NCBI RefSeq assembly: GCF_000725805.1
Contig: NZ_KL647134.1
Span: 186,001 to 250,000 of the forward strand
Reading direction: 5' to 3'
Length of the DNA stretch: 64,000 nt
Origin: Streptomyces xanthophaeus
GTDB lineage: Bacteria > Actinomycetota > Actinomycetes > Streptomycetales > Streptomycetaceae
This document shows, piece by piece, positions 9,596 to 17,426 of this stretch (the first letter of the stretch is position 1; every line of letters starts with the position of its first letter). The notes under the pieces are model-generated. The model did no database searches. It was not told the DNA's origin and saw only the letters and a list, made by a program, of their open reading frames with translations. The position numbers and the translations under genes were made by a program.

Positions 9596-9760
9596 TCAGT
9601 AGCTCAGGGTCAGGGCGAGGCCACCGGTGATGTGGTGCGCCATCAGCAGGACGACGGCGATCAGCATGACCCACCACGCCCCGAGCACGACCGACCGGGA
9701 CGAGTCCCGGTACATGGCGACGAGCGTGGCGAGGAGCCCGCCGAAGATGAGGGTGTCCAT
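9596..9760 (-). CDS. Small membrane protein, 54 aa (DUF5993-like)
   Basis: Short gene directly upstream of the DsbB-like gene. The product begins MDTLIFGGLLATLVAMYRDS and has a second hydrophobic segment, WWVMLIAVVLLMAHHI, giving two membrane helices and a HH pair near the second. Wobble positions are GC-rich, as in neighbouring genes. The stop at 9596-9598 is 3 nt before the GTG of the DsbB-like gene. The pattern matches DUF5993 proteins that often accompany DsbB homologues; the pairing suggests a helper subunit. No strong ribosome site is visible upstream of the ATG. Confidence 0.72.
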   Translation of the reverse strand: MDTLIFGGLLATLVAMYRDSSRSVVLGAWWVMLIAVVLLMAHHITGGLALTLSY

Positions 9761-9797
9761 GGCGACGGACCGTACCGACAGGGGGACGAACGGCCTG

Positions 9798-11195
9798 CTA
9801 GGCGCGCCCCCGGGTACGTCGGTTGCCGCGCCGGACCCCGCGCCTGACCCGCGCCGCGCCCGCGCCGCCCCGGCTCCGCCCGTCCAGCCCGATCCAGACC
9901 CGGACCTCGGTGCCGCCGAGCACCGAGCGGCCCAGGCGCACGTCCCCGCCCGTGGATTCGGCGACCCGGCGCACGATGTCCAGGCCCAGTCCCGTCGAGC
10001 CGTCGCGGCCCCCGTCGTTGCCGCGGCGCAGCGCGGCGTCCGGATCGGCGATGCCGGGGCCCGCGTCGGAGACGAGCACGATGACGGCGTCCGAGGCGTC
10101 GTGGACGTCCACCGCGAAGGGGGTGCCCTCGGGGGTGTGCCGGAAGACGTTGCCGAGCATGGCGTCGAGGGCGGCCGCGAGCTCGGGCCGGGCCACGGGG
10201 ATGCGTACCGTACGGTCCACCCCGGCGAGCCGCACCTCCCGGCCCTCGTCCTCGGCCAGGGCCGACCAGAAGGCCATCCGGTCGCGGATGACTTCCGAGG
10301 CGTCGCAGCCCGCGCCCGCTCCGACCAGGCCGGTCGCCGGGCGCTGTTCGCGTGCCGTCCTGATGATCGTGTCGACCTCGCGCTCCAGCTGTTCCACGGC
10401 CGCCCGGGTCTGTTCGGCCGCGGGGCCGTCGCCGAGGGAGGCGGTGTTGAGCCGCAGCACCGTCAGCGGGGTGCGCAGCCGGTGCGAGAGGTCGGCGGCC
10501 AGCTCCCGCTCGTTGGCGAGGAGTTCCACCACCTGGTCGGCCATCGCGTTGAAGGCGACGGCGGCCGAGCGGAGTTCCTTCGGCCCGTCCTCCGGCACCC
10601 GCGCCCCGAGCCGTCCCTCGCCGAGCTGGTGGGCGGCGTCGGCGAGCCGTTCGGCGGGACGCACCAGCCGGGCGCCGAGCCGGTCGGCGACCCCCACCGA
10701 GCCGACGATCAGGGCCAGTCCGACGCCCGCGAGCACCATCCAGGCGGTCGCGACGCCGTTGCTGACCTCGCTCTCCGGTACGAAGATCTCCACCACCGCG
10801 ATGTCCCCGGAGCCCAGGGCGGTCGGCTGGAGCAGCGCCGAGCCGCCGCCCGGTACCGAGGTGGTCGTGGCGCGCCCGATCCGCCGGGTCTCGGCCACGG
10901 CGCGCTCCCCCGCCCGGCCCTCGCCGATGTCGGCGGGCGGGCTGTCGCCGATCGCGGGCAGGTGCACGGCCATCCGCCCGGCGGCGCCCATCTGCGTGGA
11001 CTCCACCGCCTTGCGCAGCTGCACGGGGTCGGTGGTGATCGACAGGGTCGGCCCGATGGTGGCGGCCTGCCGCTCGGCGTTGGAGAAGGCCCGGTCGCTG
11101 GCCATCTCCTGGACGACGAGCCCGAGCGGTACGGCGAAGGCCACGACGACCATGGCCGTGACCGCGAGGCACACCTTGACCAGCGCCCACCTCAC
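9798..11195 (-). CDS. Sensor histidine kinase
   Basis: A 465-aa membrane kinase. Helix 1 is KVCLAVTAMVVVAFAVPLGLV, then an extracytoplasmic domain of about 120 residues, helix 2 (ATAWMVLAGVGLALIVGSVG) and a HAMP region. The phosphoacceptor is in DLSHRLRTPLTVLRL, followed by an ATPase domain with LGNVFRHTPEG (N-box) and the glycine loops SDAGPGIAD and GSTGLGLDIVRR. The last 20 residues are very basic. The GTG start at 11195 overlaps the stop of the response regulator (GTGA), so the pair is co-translated. The stimulus is unknown. Confidence 0.88.
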   Translation of the reverse strand: MRWALVKVCLAVTAMVVVAFAVPLGLVVQEMASDRAFSNAERQAATIGPTLSITTDPVQLRKAVESTQMGAAGRMAVHLPAIGDSPPADIGEGRAGERAVAETRRIGRATTTSVPGGGSALLQPTALGSGDIAVVEIFVPESEVSNGVATAWMVLAGVGLALIVGSVGVADRLGARLVRPAERLADAAHQLGEGRLGARVPEDGPKELRSAAVAFNAMADQVVELLANERELAADLSHRLRTPLTVLRLNTASLGDGPAAEQTRAAVEQLEREVDTIIRTAREQRPATGLVGAGAGCDASEVIRDRMAFWSALAEDEGREVRLAGVDRTVRIPVARPELAAALDAMLGNVFRHTPEGTPFAVDVHDASDAVIVLVSDAGPGIADPDAALRRGNDGGRDGSTGLGLDIVRRVAESTGGDVRLGRSVLGGTEVRVWIGLDGRSRGGAGAARVRRGVRRGNRRTRGRA

Positions 11196-11878
11196 AGCGG
11201 CGGCTCCAGCTTGACTCCGACACCCCGCAGCGTGTGCAGGTAGCGGGGCCGGGCGGCGGTCTCGCCGAGCTTGCGGCGCAGCCAGGACAGGTGCACGTCG
11301 ATGGTCTGGTCGTCCCCGTACGACTGCTGCCAGACCTCGGCGAGCAGTTCTCGGCGGGCCACGACGACCCCGGGCCGCCCGGCGAGGAAGGCCAGCAGGT
11401 CGAACTCGCGCCGGGTGAGGTCCAGGGCCGTCCCGTCGAGCTGGGCCTGGCGGCGCAGCGGGTCGATGGCGAGCCCGCCGACGTGCAGGACCCGCGAGGG
11501 CGGCTCGGCCGCCGCCGCCTGGGAGCGGCGCAGCACGGCGGCCATCCGGGCGGAGAGGTGCTCCACGGAGAAGGGCTTGGTCAGGTAGTCGTCGGCGCCG
11601 TCGTTGAGCAGCCGGACGATCTCCGCCTCGTCGTCGCGCGCGGTGGCGATGATCACGGGTACGTCGGTGATGCCGCGCAGCATCTTCAGCGCTTCCGACC
11701 CGTCGAGGTCGGGCAGCCCGAGGTCGAGGATGACCACGTCGAAGCGGTGGTGGGCGACTTCGCGCAGGGCCTCCAGGGCGGTGCCGACGCTGCGCACGGT
11801 GTGCGAGGCCTCGGTCAGGTGCCGGATGAGGGCGGAACGTACGAACTGGTCGTCCTCGACCACGAGCACACTTGCCAT
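11192..11878 (-). CDS. OmpR-family response regulator
   Basis: A 228-aa two-component regulator. The receiver has the acidic pair in VVEDDQFV, the phosphoacceptor Asp in VVILDLGLPDLDG and the conserved Lys in DYLTKPFSVEHL. The C-terminal winged helix includes LTRREFDLLAFLAGRPG and a DDQTIDVHLSWLRRKL recognition region. It is the partner of the histidine kinase encoded after it with a 4-bp overlap. ATG 11878 is chosen because the receiver begins directly there; the longer open frame upstream covers the promoter region shared with the divergent gene at 11958. Confidence 0.9.
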   Translation of the reverse strand: MASVLVVEDDQFVRSALIRHLTEASHTVRSVGTALEALREVAHHRFDVVILDLGLPDLDGSEALKMLRGITDVPVIIATARDDEAEIVRLLNDGADDYLTKPFSVEHLSARMAAVLRRSQAAAAEPPSRVLHVGGLAIDPLRRQAQLDGTALDLTRREFDLLAFLAGRPGVVVARRELLAEVWQQSYGDDQTIDVHLSWLRRKLGETAARPRYLHTLRGVGVKLEPPL

Positions 11879-11957
11879 GGCCCGCACGGTAGCCCATTCG
11901 GGGGACCACCCGGGGTGTCGGGACACTCTTGTGGCGGGTGGTGCAGTATGTGCCCTG

Positions 11958-12521
11958 ATGCGACGAGGACTTGTACATGCCGGGGCGTGGATGCTGGCGA
12001 CCGGGGCGGCGGTGACGCTGTCCTGGTGGGGCGTCCACACCGTCATGTCGGGCACGGCCTACGATCCGCCGCTCGCCGTGCCGCTGGCCACGCAGCCCCT
12101 GTCCTCCTCGACGCACGAGGCGCAGGCCTCCCCTCCGGCGGCCTCCGCCTCGCCTTCGCCCTCCCCGTCCGCCTCGCCCTCCGCGTCCCCGAGTACGGCC
12201 TCCTCCGCCCCGCCGTCGGGCGGTTCCGCTTCCTCCGGGTCCCCGGGGAAGGGTCCGTCCGGGCAGCGCCCGTACCGGGAGCCGGACGAGGACGGCTCGG
12301 GGCAGGTGAAGGCCTATCCGGTCTCGGGCGGCCGGGTCGTCTTCGACCTGGGGACGTCCTCGGCCGAACTGGTCTCCGCGACCCCGTCGGCCGGCTGGCG
12401 GATGCAGGTGTGGAAGCAGGACTACTGGATCCGGGTGACCTTCACCCGCGACGGGCGCGAGGTCTCCGTCTTCTGCACCTGGCACGACCACGCGCCGTCC
12501 GTGGAGATCGTCGACCCCTGA
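11958..12521 (+). CDS. Secreted or membrane-anchored protein with Ser/Pro linker
   Basis: A 187-aa protein with an N-terminal hydrophobic segment (HAGAWMLATGAAVTLSWWGVHTVM), a low-complexity Ser/Pro/Ala linker at about residues 55-100 and a C-terminal domain of about 85 residues that starts QVKAYPVSGGRVVFDLG and contains WKQDYWIRVTFTRDG. The C-terminal pattern suggests a beta-rich extracellular domain; I do not recognise a family with certainty. It is divergent from the two-component system, 79 bp away, and could be its target or accessory protein. Confidence 0.72.
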   Translation: MRRGLVHAGAWMLATGAAVTLSWWGVHTVMSGTAYDPPLAVPLATQPLSSSTHEAQASPPAASASPSPSPSASPSASPSTASSAPPSGGSASSGSPGKGPSGQRPYREPDEDGSGQVKAYPVSGGRVVFDLGTSSAELVSATPSAGWRMQVWKQDYWIRVTFTRDGREVSVFCTWHDHAPSVEIVDP

Positions 12522-12523
12522 CG

Positions 12524-12547
12524 GGTCGGCCGGCCGGCCGGCCGACC
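12524..12547. terminator. Perfect 24-bp palindrome between convergent genes
   Basis: GGTCGGCCGGCC followed by its exact complement, just after the stop at 12521 and before the convergent stop at 12571. It should act as a bidirectional rho-independent-like terminator; there is no U tract, as is usual in Streptomyces. Confidence 0.6.
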
Positions 12548-12570
12548 GGCTGCCCGACCGCCCGGCGGCC

Positions 12571-13449
12571 CTACTGGAAGACCGAGGGCGGCGGCTGCGG
12601 CGAGGCGACCGCCGCGGCGTCCGCGACCGGGGCCGCGCCGCCCGCGAAGTCGGCCAGCGCCCGGCCGTGCTCGACCCGGCCGGGGTGCGGATCGCTCGCC
12701 ACCCGGCGGGTGAACTCCGCGACGGGCAGTTCCCGGTCGGCGGCCACCAGGACGGCGTTGCCGAAGCGCTTGCCCCGCCACACCACCGGGTCCGCGGCCA
12801 GCGCCAGCTCCGTGAACCGGGACGCGGCGGTCGCGATCTGGGCCCGCAGGTGGGCCAGCGGCGGGCCGTCCGCCAGGTTGGCCACGTACCAGCCGGTGGG
12901 CGCCAGCGCCCGGCGCACCTCGTCGAGGAACTCGGTGCTCGTCAGGTGGGCGGGGGTGCGGGCGCCGCTGAACACGTCCGCGATGACCAGGTCCGCCCAG
13001 CCGTCGGGCACCTTGGCCAGGCCCGCCCGCGCGTCCACCGCCCGGACCCGGACCCGGGCCTGCGGATCCAGCGGCAGGTGTTCCCGTACGAAGGCCACCA
13101 GCGGGGCGTCGATCTCCACGACCTGCTGGGTGGAGCGGGGGCGGGACGCGGCCGTGTACCGGGCGAGGGTGAAGGCCCCGCCGCCCAGGTGCAGCACGTT
13201 CAGGGGCTGCCGGGCGGGCGCGGCGAGGTCGATCAGGTGGCCGATCCGGCGCTGGTAGGAGAAGTCCAGGTACCCCGGATCGTCCAGGTCCACATGCGAC
13301 TGCGGAGCCCCGTCGATCAGCAGGGTCCAGGCGCCCGGACGCTCGCGGTCGGGCGCGAGCTCGGCCCGTCCGCCGTCCACCTGTCCGACGACCGCCTCCG
13401 CGCCGCCGCGCCCGCGCTGCTTGCCCTTGCCTCTGTCCTTGCTCGCCAC
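12571..13449 (-). CDS. Spermidine synthase-like methyltransferase-fold protein
   Basis: A 292-aa protein of the spermidine synthase/PABMT superfamily. VLHLGGGAFTLARY is the cofactor glycine loop and QQVVEIDAPLVAFVREHL the acidic strand-2 end. DLVIADVFSGARTPAHLTSTEFL corresponds to the region around the catalytic Asp. The first 25 residues are basic (MASKDRGKGKQRGRGG). Unlike fused actinobacterial versions it has no N-terminal membrane part. Whether it makes a polyamine is uncertain; many such proteins have no proven substrate. The GTG at 13449 is the likely start. Confidence 0.72.
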   Translation of the reverse strand: MASKDRGKGKQRGRGGAEAVVGQVDGGRAELAPDRERPGAWTLLIDGAPQSHVDLDDPGYLDFSYQRRIGHLIDLAAPARQPLNVLHLGGGAFTLARYTAASRPRSTQQVVEIDAPLVAFVREHLPLDPQARVRVRAVDARAGLAKVPDGWADLVIADVFSGARTPAHLTSTEFLDEVRRALAPTGWYVANLADGPPLAHLRAQIATAASRFTELALAADPVVWRGKRFGNAVLVAADRELPVAEFTRRVASDPHPGRVEHGRALADFAGGAAPVADAAAVASPQPPPSVFQ

Positions 13450-13466
13450 GCACCCATTGTCGCCGG

Positions 13467-13886
13467 TCAGCGGCAGTTGTCCGCGGCCTCGATCAGCCGG
13501 GCCGCCTCGCCGAGGGCCGCGCGCAGGACCTGGGGGTCGGTGACCGCGGCGACGGCTTCCGGGGGGAGCAGCCAGCCGGTGCCGGCCGGGGTGGGGGCGG
13601 CCGGCTCGCCGAAGCGCATCCCGCGCCCGTCGGTCTGCGTACAGGCGCTGCCCGGCAGGTCCCAGGCGTCGGCGGTGCCGGGCGGTACGAGGAAGCCGAG
13701 GGTGTCGCCTGAGCCGTCGTGCAGGACGGGGCCGACCCCGCCGGCCTGACGGGCGGCGCGGCGGATGATGTCGACGGCCTCCAGGCCCTGCCGGGTGGGC
13801 ACGGTCACCAGGTCCGGCTCGCCGACGGGGGTCGCGCCGGGCTGGGGCGCGGTGTTCGTTCCAGTGCTCTCCATGCCGGCCTCCAT
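13467..13886 (-). CDS. Hypothetical protein divergent from TPR regulator
   Basis: A 139-aa soluble protein with a body of LVTVPTRQGLEAVDIIRRAAR, DTLGFLVPPGTADAWDLPG and GTGWLLPPEAVAAVTDPQ. Similar small proteins occur in many Streptomyces genomes beside regulatory genes; I know no function. GAGGAGG about 10 nt before ATG 13886 favours that start; ATG 13874 preceded by GGAGG is an alternative. It diverges from the TPR regulator gene at 14157, so the 270 bp between probably carry promoters for both. I see no clear operator there. Confidence 0.6.
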   Translation of the reverse strand: MEAGMESTGTNTAPQPGATPVGEPDLVTVPTRQGLEAVDIIRRAARQAGGVGPVLHDGSGDTLGFLVPPGTADAWDLPGSACTQTDGRGMRFGEPAAPTPAGTGWLLPPEAVAAVTDPQVLRAALGEAARLIEAADNCR

Positions 13887-14156
13887 CAAGGGAACCCCTC
13901 CTCGATCCGCGTACGAGCCGGGAGCGGTCAGTCGCCTCCCACTCCGCACGGGTTCAACGCGCAGAAACGTCAACAGGTGCGGCGCCAAGACGCTGCAAAG
14001 GATGGCAGTTCATGGCGGATCGCGGGTGAGATATCCGTTTTGTAGCCAAACATCGCATGAACGCCCCCTCGCTGGCGGTACGTTCATGCGCGCCGGGCTC
14101 CAGCTCGAACAGGTCACAGCACCGGCGGTGTGTTCCTTGCCAGAGAGGTCACGTCC

Positions 14157-15494
14157 ATGGCGGCGTCCCCCCACTCACCCAACTCCACGTTCCGGCGGAT
14201 GCGCGGTCAGCACTCCCCGGCCGAGTTCGCGGCCCTGGTGCGCAGGGCGGCCAAGGAGATCGGCGAAACGGTTTCCTGCGACGCCCGGTACATCGGCCGG
14301 GTCGAGTCCGGCGAGATCCGCTGCCCCAACTACGCCTACGAGCGGGTCTTCCTCCACATGTTCCCCGGCCGCACCCTCGCCGACCTGGGATTCTCCCCGC
14401 GCGAGGCCGTCCGCGGACGCTCGGCGCAGCGCGCCCCCCTCACCGTCCTCACCCACCGTTCGGGTACCGGCTCCGGTACCGGCACCAGCTTCAAGGAGAG
14501 CGACGTGCTGCGTCGCGCGTTCATGGCGGGTGGCTCCGCGACCGTGGCGGCCGCGACGCTCGGCCTCACCCTGCTCGGCGACACCCGCCGGCTGCCCTCC
14601 CGCGCCGGCGAGTCCGAGGCCGCCGCCGTCGAGGACGCCGTACGCCAGATCCGGCTGCTGGACGACCGGCACGGGGCCGACGCCCTCTACCGCAAGGCCT
14701 CCGGGCCGCTGCGCACCGCCTACGCGCTGCTCGACGCGGGGGCCAAGCGCCAGTCCACCGAGGACCGGCTGCACGCGGGCGCCGGTGAACTGGCCGTCTC
14801 CGTCGGCTGGCTGGCCCACGACTCCGGCCGCTTCGACGACGCCCGCTCGCACTACGCCGAGGCGCTGGCGACGGCCCGGGTGTCGGGCGACGCGGGCCTG
14901 GAGGCGCACGCCTTCAGCAACATGGCGTTCCTCGCCCGGGACTGCGGCCGCTCCCGGGAGGCCGTACGGGCGGCCCAGGCGGGCCGCCGCGCCGCCCGCT
15001 CCGTCGGTTCCCCGCGGCTGCTGTCGCTGCTCTCGCTCCGCGAGGCGGGCGGCTGGGCGGGCCTGGGCGACCGCAAGGCCTGCGAGGAGGCGCTGGCCCG
15101 CGCCCACACCGACTTCGCCCGGGGCGGGGCGGGCACGGACCCCGAGTGGATGTCCTTCTTCGGCGAGGCCGAACTGGAGTCCCTGGAGGCCCGGTGCTGG
15201 TCCACGCTCGGGGAGCACGCCCGCGCGGCCCGGCACGCCCGCCGGGCGGCGGACCTCCAGGATCCGCACTTCGCCCGGAACGTGGCCCTCTACACCGCCG
15301 AGCTGGCCGGTGACCTGGCCCGCGCGGGCGCCCCCGAGGAGGCGGCCTGGGCGGGAGGCCGGGTGCTCGACCTGCTGACCGAGGTCCAGTCGACCCGCAT
15401 CCGGTCCATGCTCTCGGACACCGCCCGCGTCCTGGTCCCGCACCAGCGCTCCCCGCGCGTGGACGCCTTCCTGACCCGGCACGCCGCGGTCTGA
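14157..15494 (+). CDS. TPR-containing regulator, NsdA-like
   Basis: A 445-aa protein with an N-terminal degenerate helix-turn-helix region (residues 1-80, FRRMRGQHSPAEFAALVRRAAKEIGE then DARYIGRVESGEIRCPN). An RRAFMAGGSATVAAATLGL segment near residue 120 resembles a Tat-type or hydrophobic spacer. From about residue 200 to 430 there are repeated helical hairpins of TPR type, such as GRFDDARSHYAEALATARVSGD. Streptomyces proteins of this build (NsdA is one) affect differentiation and antibiotic production; the role here is by resemblance. ATG 14157 with AGAGAGGT upstream is preferred over GTG 14130. Confidence 0.68.
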   Translation: MAASPHSPNSTFRRMRGQHSPAEFAALVRRAAKEIGETVSCDARYIGRVESGEIRCPNYAYERVFLHMFPGRTLADLGFSPREAVRGRSAQRAPLTVLTHRSGTGSGTGTSFKESDVLRRAFMAGGSATVAAATLGLTLLGDTRRLPSRAGESEAAAVEDAVRQIRLLDDRHGADALYRKASGPLRTAYALLDAGAKRQSTEDRLHAGAGELAVSVGWLAHDSGRFDDARSHYAEALATARVSGDAGLEAHAFSNMAFLARDCGRSREAVRAAQAGRRAARSVGSPRLLSLLSLREAGGWAGLGDRKACEEALARAHTDFARGGAGTDPEWMSFFGEAELESLEARCWSTLGEHARAARHARRAADLQDPHFARNVALYTAELAGDLARAGAPEEAAWAGGRVLDLLTEVQSTRIRSMLSDTARVLVPHQRSPRVDAFLTRHAAV

Positions 15495-15495
15495 C

Positions 15496-15516
15496 CCCCC
15501 GGGCTCCCTCCGGGGG
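15496..15516 (+). terminator. Hairpin after TPR regulator gene
   Basis: CCCCCGG and CCGGGGG form a 7-bp stem with a 7-nt loop, starting 2 nt after the stop codon at 15494. Confidence 0.45.
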
Positions 15517-15608
15517 CGGCGCGGAGGGCCTGAATTCGCCTTGCGGCCGGAAGGCGGTCCGTCCTTAATGAGGCTTCGCTCCGACACGGTTCCATCTCAG
15601 GGGGAAGC

Positions 15609-16259
15609 ATGGACACGACCGGGCCACAGCCACCACCGCAGCCGCCGCCACCGCCGCCCACGGGCCCGCCCGCCCCTCAGGGCCCGCCGGGGCGGCCCCC
15701 GGCCGCCTCCCCGGGCGGGCCCCTCGATCTGACCGTCACCAAGAGACTGCTGTGGGTGGGAGGCGCGGTCTACCCGCTCCAGAACGTCGCCCGGGTGTAC
15801 ACGTTCGTCCTCCACCCCCGGCGCAAGGAGGCCGTGCTGCGCTTCCTACGGCGGTCGGCCCTCATCGTCCTGGTGGCTATGGGGTTCACACTGTTCGGCG
15901 CCATCGCCAGCTTCCTCTCCCGGGAACAGGAGACCTTCGGCGGCTTCATCAGGTTCATCTGGCTCGTCAGCGTGGGCGCGCTGATCTACTTCCTGGTCGA
16001 GATGTCCATCGTGCTGTCCTCCTCCTCGCACTTCGTCATGGCCGTCGAGTCGAACGGCGAGTCGACCGCGCTGGTCACGGGCCACCCCGACCACCTCAAC
16101 CTGCTCGTCCAGCAGATCGCGTACGCGATAGAGAACCCGGACACGGAGCTGCGCGTCCGCGTGGAGAGGCTGACGATCAGCAACCCCAGCAACTACTACT
16201 TCGGAGACACGGTGAACATGTACGGCGGCTCGGGCAACACGGGGGTTTCGAGGTCATGA
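15609..16259 (+). CDS. DUF6232-like two-helix membrane protein with C-terminal GG/GNTG motif
   Basis: A 216-aa protein. Residues 1-40 are a Pro/Gly-rich disordered head. Then follows TKRLLWVGGAVYPLQNVARVYTF, typical of the DUF6232 family. Two membrane helices follow (LIVLVAMGFTLFGAIASFL and FIRFIWLVSVGALIYFLV), then a soluble region with HFVMAVESNGESTALVTG. The last 20 residues contain GDTVNMYGGSGNTGV. The next gene, overlapping by 4 bp, encodes the same motif at its N-terminus. This end-to-start sharing is the hallmark of bacterial amyloid-signalling pairs, so the membrane protein may template or receive an assembly signal. That role is inference; the motif and the coupling are plain in the sequence. 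Confidence 0.72.
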   Translation: MDTTGPQPPPQPPPPPPTGPPAPQGPPGRPPAASPGGPLDLTVTKRLLWVGGAVYPLQNVARVYTFVLHPRRKEAVLRFLRRSALIVLVAMGFTLFGAIASFLSREQETFGGFIRFIWLVSVGALIYFLVEMSIVLSSSSHFVMAVESNGESTALVTGHPDHLNLLVQQIAYAIENPDTELRVRVERLTISNPSNYYFGDTVNMYGGSGNTGVSRS

Positions 16260-16606
16260 GCGGGAACAACTACTACCGCGACGTCGTCAACATGCACGGC
16301 GGTACGGGGAACACCGGCATCGCCCACCACGCGGGGGCGCCCGCCGGCCCCCAGCCGTCCGCCGCCGTGACGCAGGCCGTCGCCGAGCTGGCCGCCCTGT
16401 TGCGGGAGCTGCACGCGCAGGTGCCCCCGGCGACCGCGCAGTGCATCGACGAAGCCCTCCCTGCCATCACGGCCGAGGAGGAGGCCGCCCCCGGGCAGCG
16501 GCACGGCGCGCTGATGACCGTCGCGGGCATCGCCGCGACGGCCGGCGCGATCGGCCAGCCCGTCCTCGACGCCGTCCGCGCCCTGCTCGAACTGCTGGGC
16601 GCGTAG
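16256..16606 (+). CDS. Small protein with N-terminal GG/GNTG motif and helical tail
   Basis: A 116-aa protein whose ATG overlaps the stop of the DUF6232-like gene (ATGA). Residues 7-24 contain RDVVNMHGGTGNTGI, nearly the same as the C-terminal motif of the partner. A short Pro/Ala linker follows, then helices (AVAELAALLRELHAQ, PATAQCIDEALPAI), then an alanine/glycine-rich hydrophobic stretch, LMTVAGIAATAGAIGQPVL, and a final amphipathic helix. The tail could insert in membranes. If the motif forms amyloid, this would be the effector half. I know no named family for the C-terminal part. Confidence 0.7.
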   Translation: MSGNNYYRDVVNMHGGTGNTGIAHHAGAPAGPQPSAAVTQAVAELAALLRELHAQVPPATAQCIDEALPAITAEEEAAPGQRHGALMTVAGIAATAGAIGQPVLDAVRALLELLGA

Positions 16607-16637
16607 GGCGTCGACGTTCCGGGTCCCGCCGGGCGCA

Positions 16638-16661
16638 GGGCCTGATCCGAAAGGCAGGCCC
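16638..16661. terminator. Hairpin between convergent genes
   Basis: GGGCCTG and CAGGCCC with a 10-nt loop, between the stop at 16606 and the convergent stop at 16661. The stem is only 7 bp. Confidence 0.4.
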
Positions 16662-17257
16662 TACGCGTCCAGGTGCCCCGTGTCGTTCCAGCGCTCCAGC
16701 GCGGGCGCCCCGTACGCCCACCCGAGCACCGACAGCGAGGTCGGCTCCAGGCGGATGCGCGCCCCGAAGGAGGCCTCGAAGCCGAGCCAGCGGGCGGCCA
16801 GGGTGCGCAGGATGTGGCCGTGCGCGAAGACGAGGACGTCGCGCTCCGCGGAGCGGGCCCAGGCGACCACCTCGTCCGCGCGGGCCGCGACATCGGCGAC
16901 CGACTCGCCGCCGGGGACCCCGTCGCGCCAGATCAGCCAGCCCGGGCGGACCGCCTGGATCTCCGCCGGGGTCATGCCCTCGTAGTCGCCGTAGTCCCAC
17001 TCCATCAGCGCGTCCCACGGCTCCGCCTGCACGCCGAAACCGGCCAGGTCACAGCTCTCGCTCGCCCGGACCAGGGGGCTGGTGCGGACCTCCACGCCGG
17101 GCAGGCCCCGCCAGGGGTCGCGGGCCAGCCGCTCGCCGAGCAGCTTCGCGCCCCGCTTGCCCTCCTCCAGCAGGGGCACGTCCGTGCGTCCGGTGTGCTT
17201 GCCGAGCTGGGACCACGCCGTCTGGCCGTGGCGGGCCAGCAGGATGCGGGGGGCCAT
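16661..17257 (-). CDS. Histidine phosphatase family protein
   Basis: A 198-aa protein of the phosphoglycerate mutase-like superfamily. The catalytic RHG motif is in [22 protein letters not shown], the general acid region is [10 protein letters not shown], and the second catalytic His is in [11 protein letters not shown]. It probably removes phosphate from a small metabolite; the substrate is unknown. ATG 17257 is preceded by GGAG and places the phosphohistidine loop at the usual distance from the N-terminus; the frame extends upstream to 17332 without similarity. Confidence 0.85.
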   Translation of the reverse strand: MAPRILLARHGQTAWSQLGKHTGRTDVPLLEEGKRGAKLLGERLARDPWRGLPGVEVRTSPLVRASESCDLAGFGVQAEPWDALMEWDYGDYEGMTPAEIQAVRPGWLIWRDGVPGGESVADVAARADEVVAWARSAERDVLVFAHGHILRTLAARWLGFEASFGARIRLEPTSLSVLGWAYGAPALERWNDTGHLDA

Positions 17258-17426
17258 AAGTGTTTTCTCCCGGTCCAGATGGATGTGTACGAAATTGCGC
17301 ACTTTGGCGCGATTCCGTCGTCCATCCATCATCCATCACATGAACGCCCGCCACCGCACCCGCTACGAGCAGCCGGTTTCCGCGGTAAGTCCACGATTGT
17401 CAGTGGCGGATGGGACACTTCCGCGG

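Noticed and set aside
9798..12491. An 897-aa open frame on the minus strand
   Set aside because: It contains the histidine kinase in its C-terminal half, but the rest runs out of frame over the response regulator and the divergent secreted protein gene. The kinase starts at GTG 11195.
14530..14580. Tat signal in the TPR regulator (RRAFMAGG)
   Set aside because: It lies about 120 residues into a protein with an N-terminal DNA-binding-like part, so export is unlikely.
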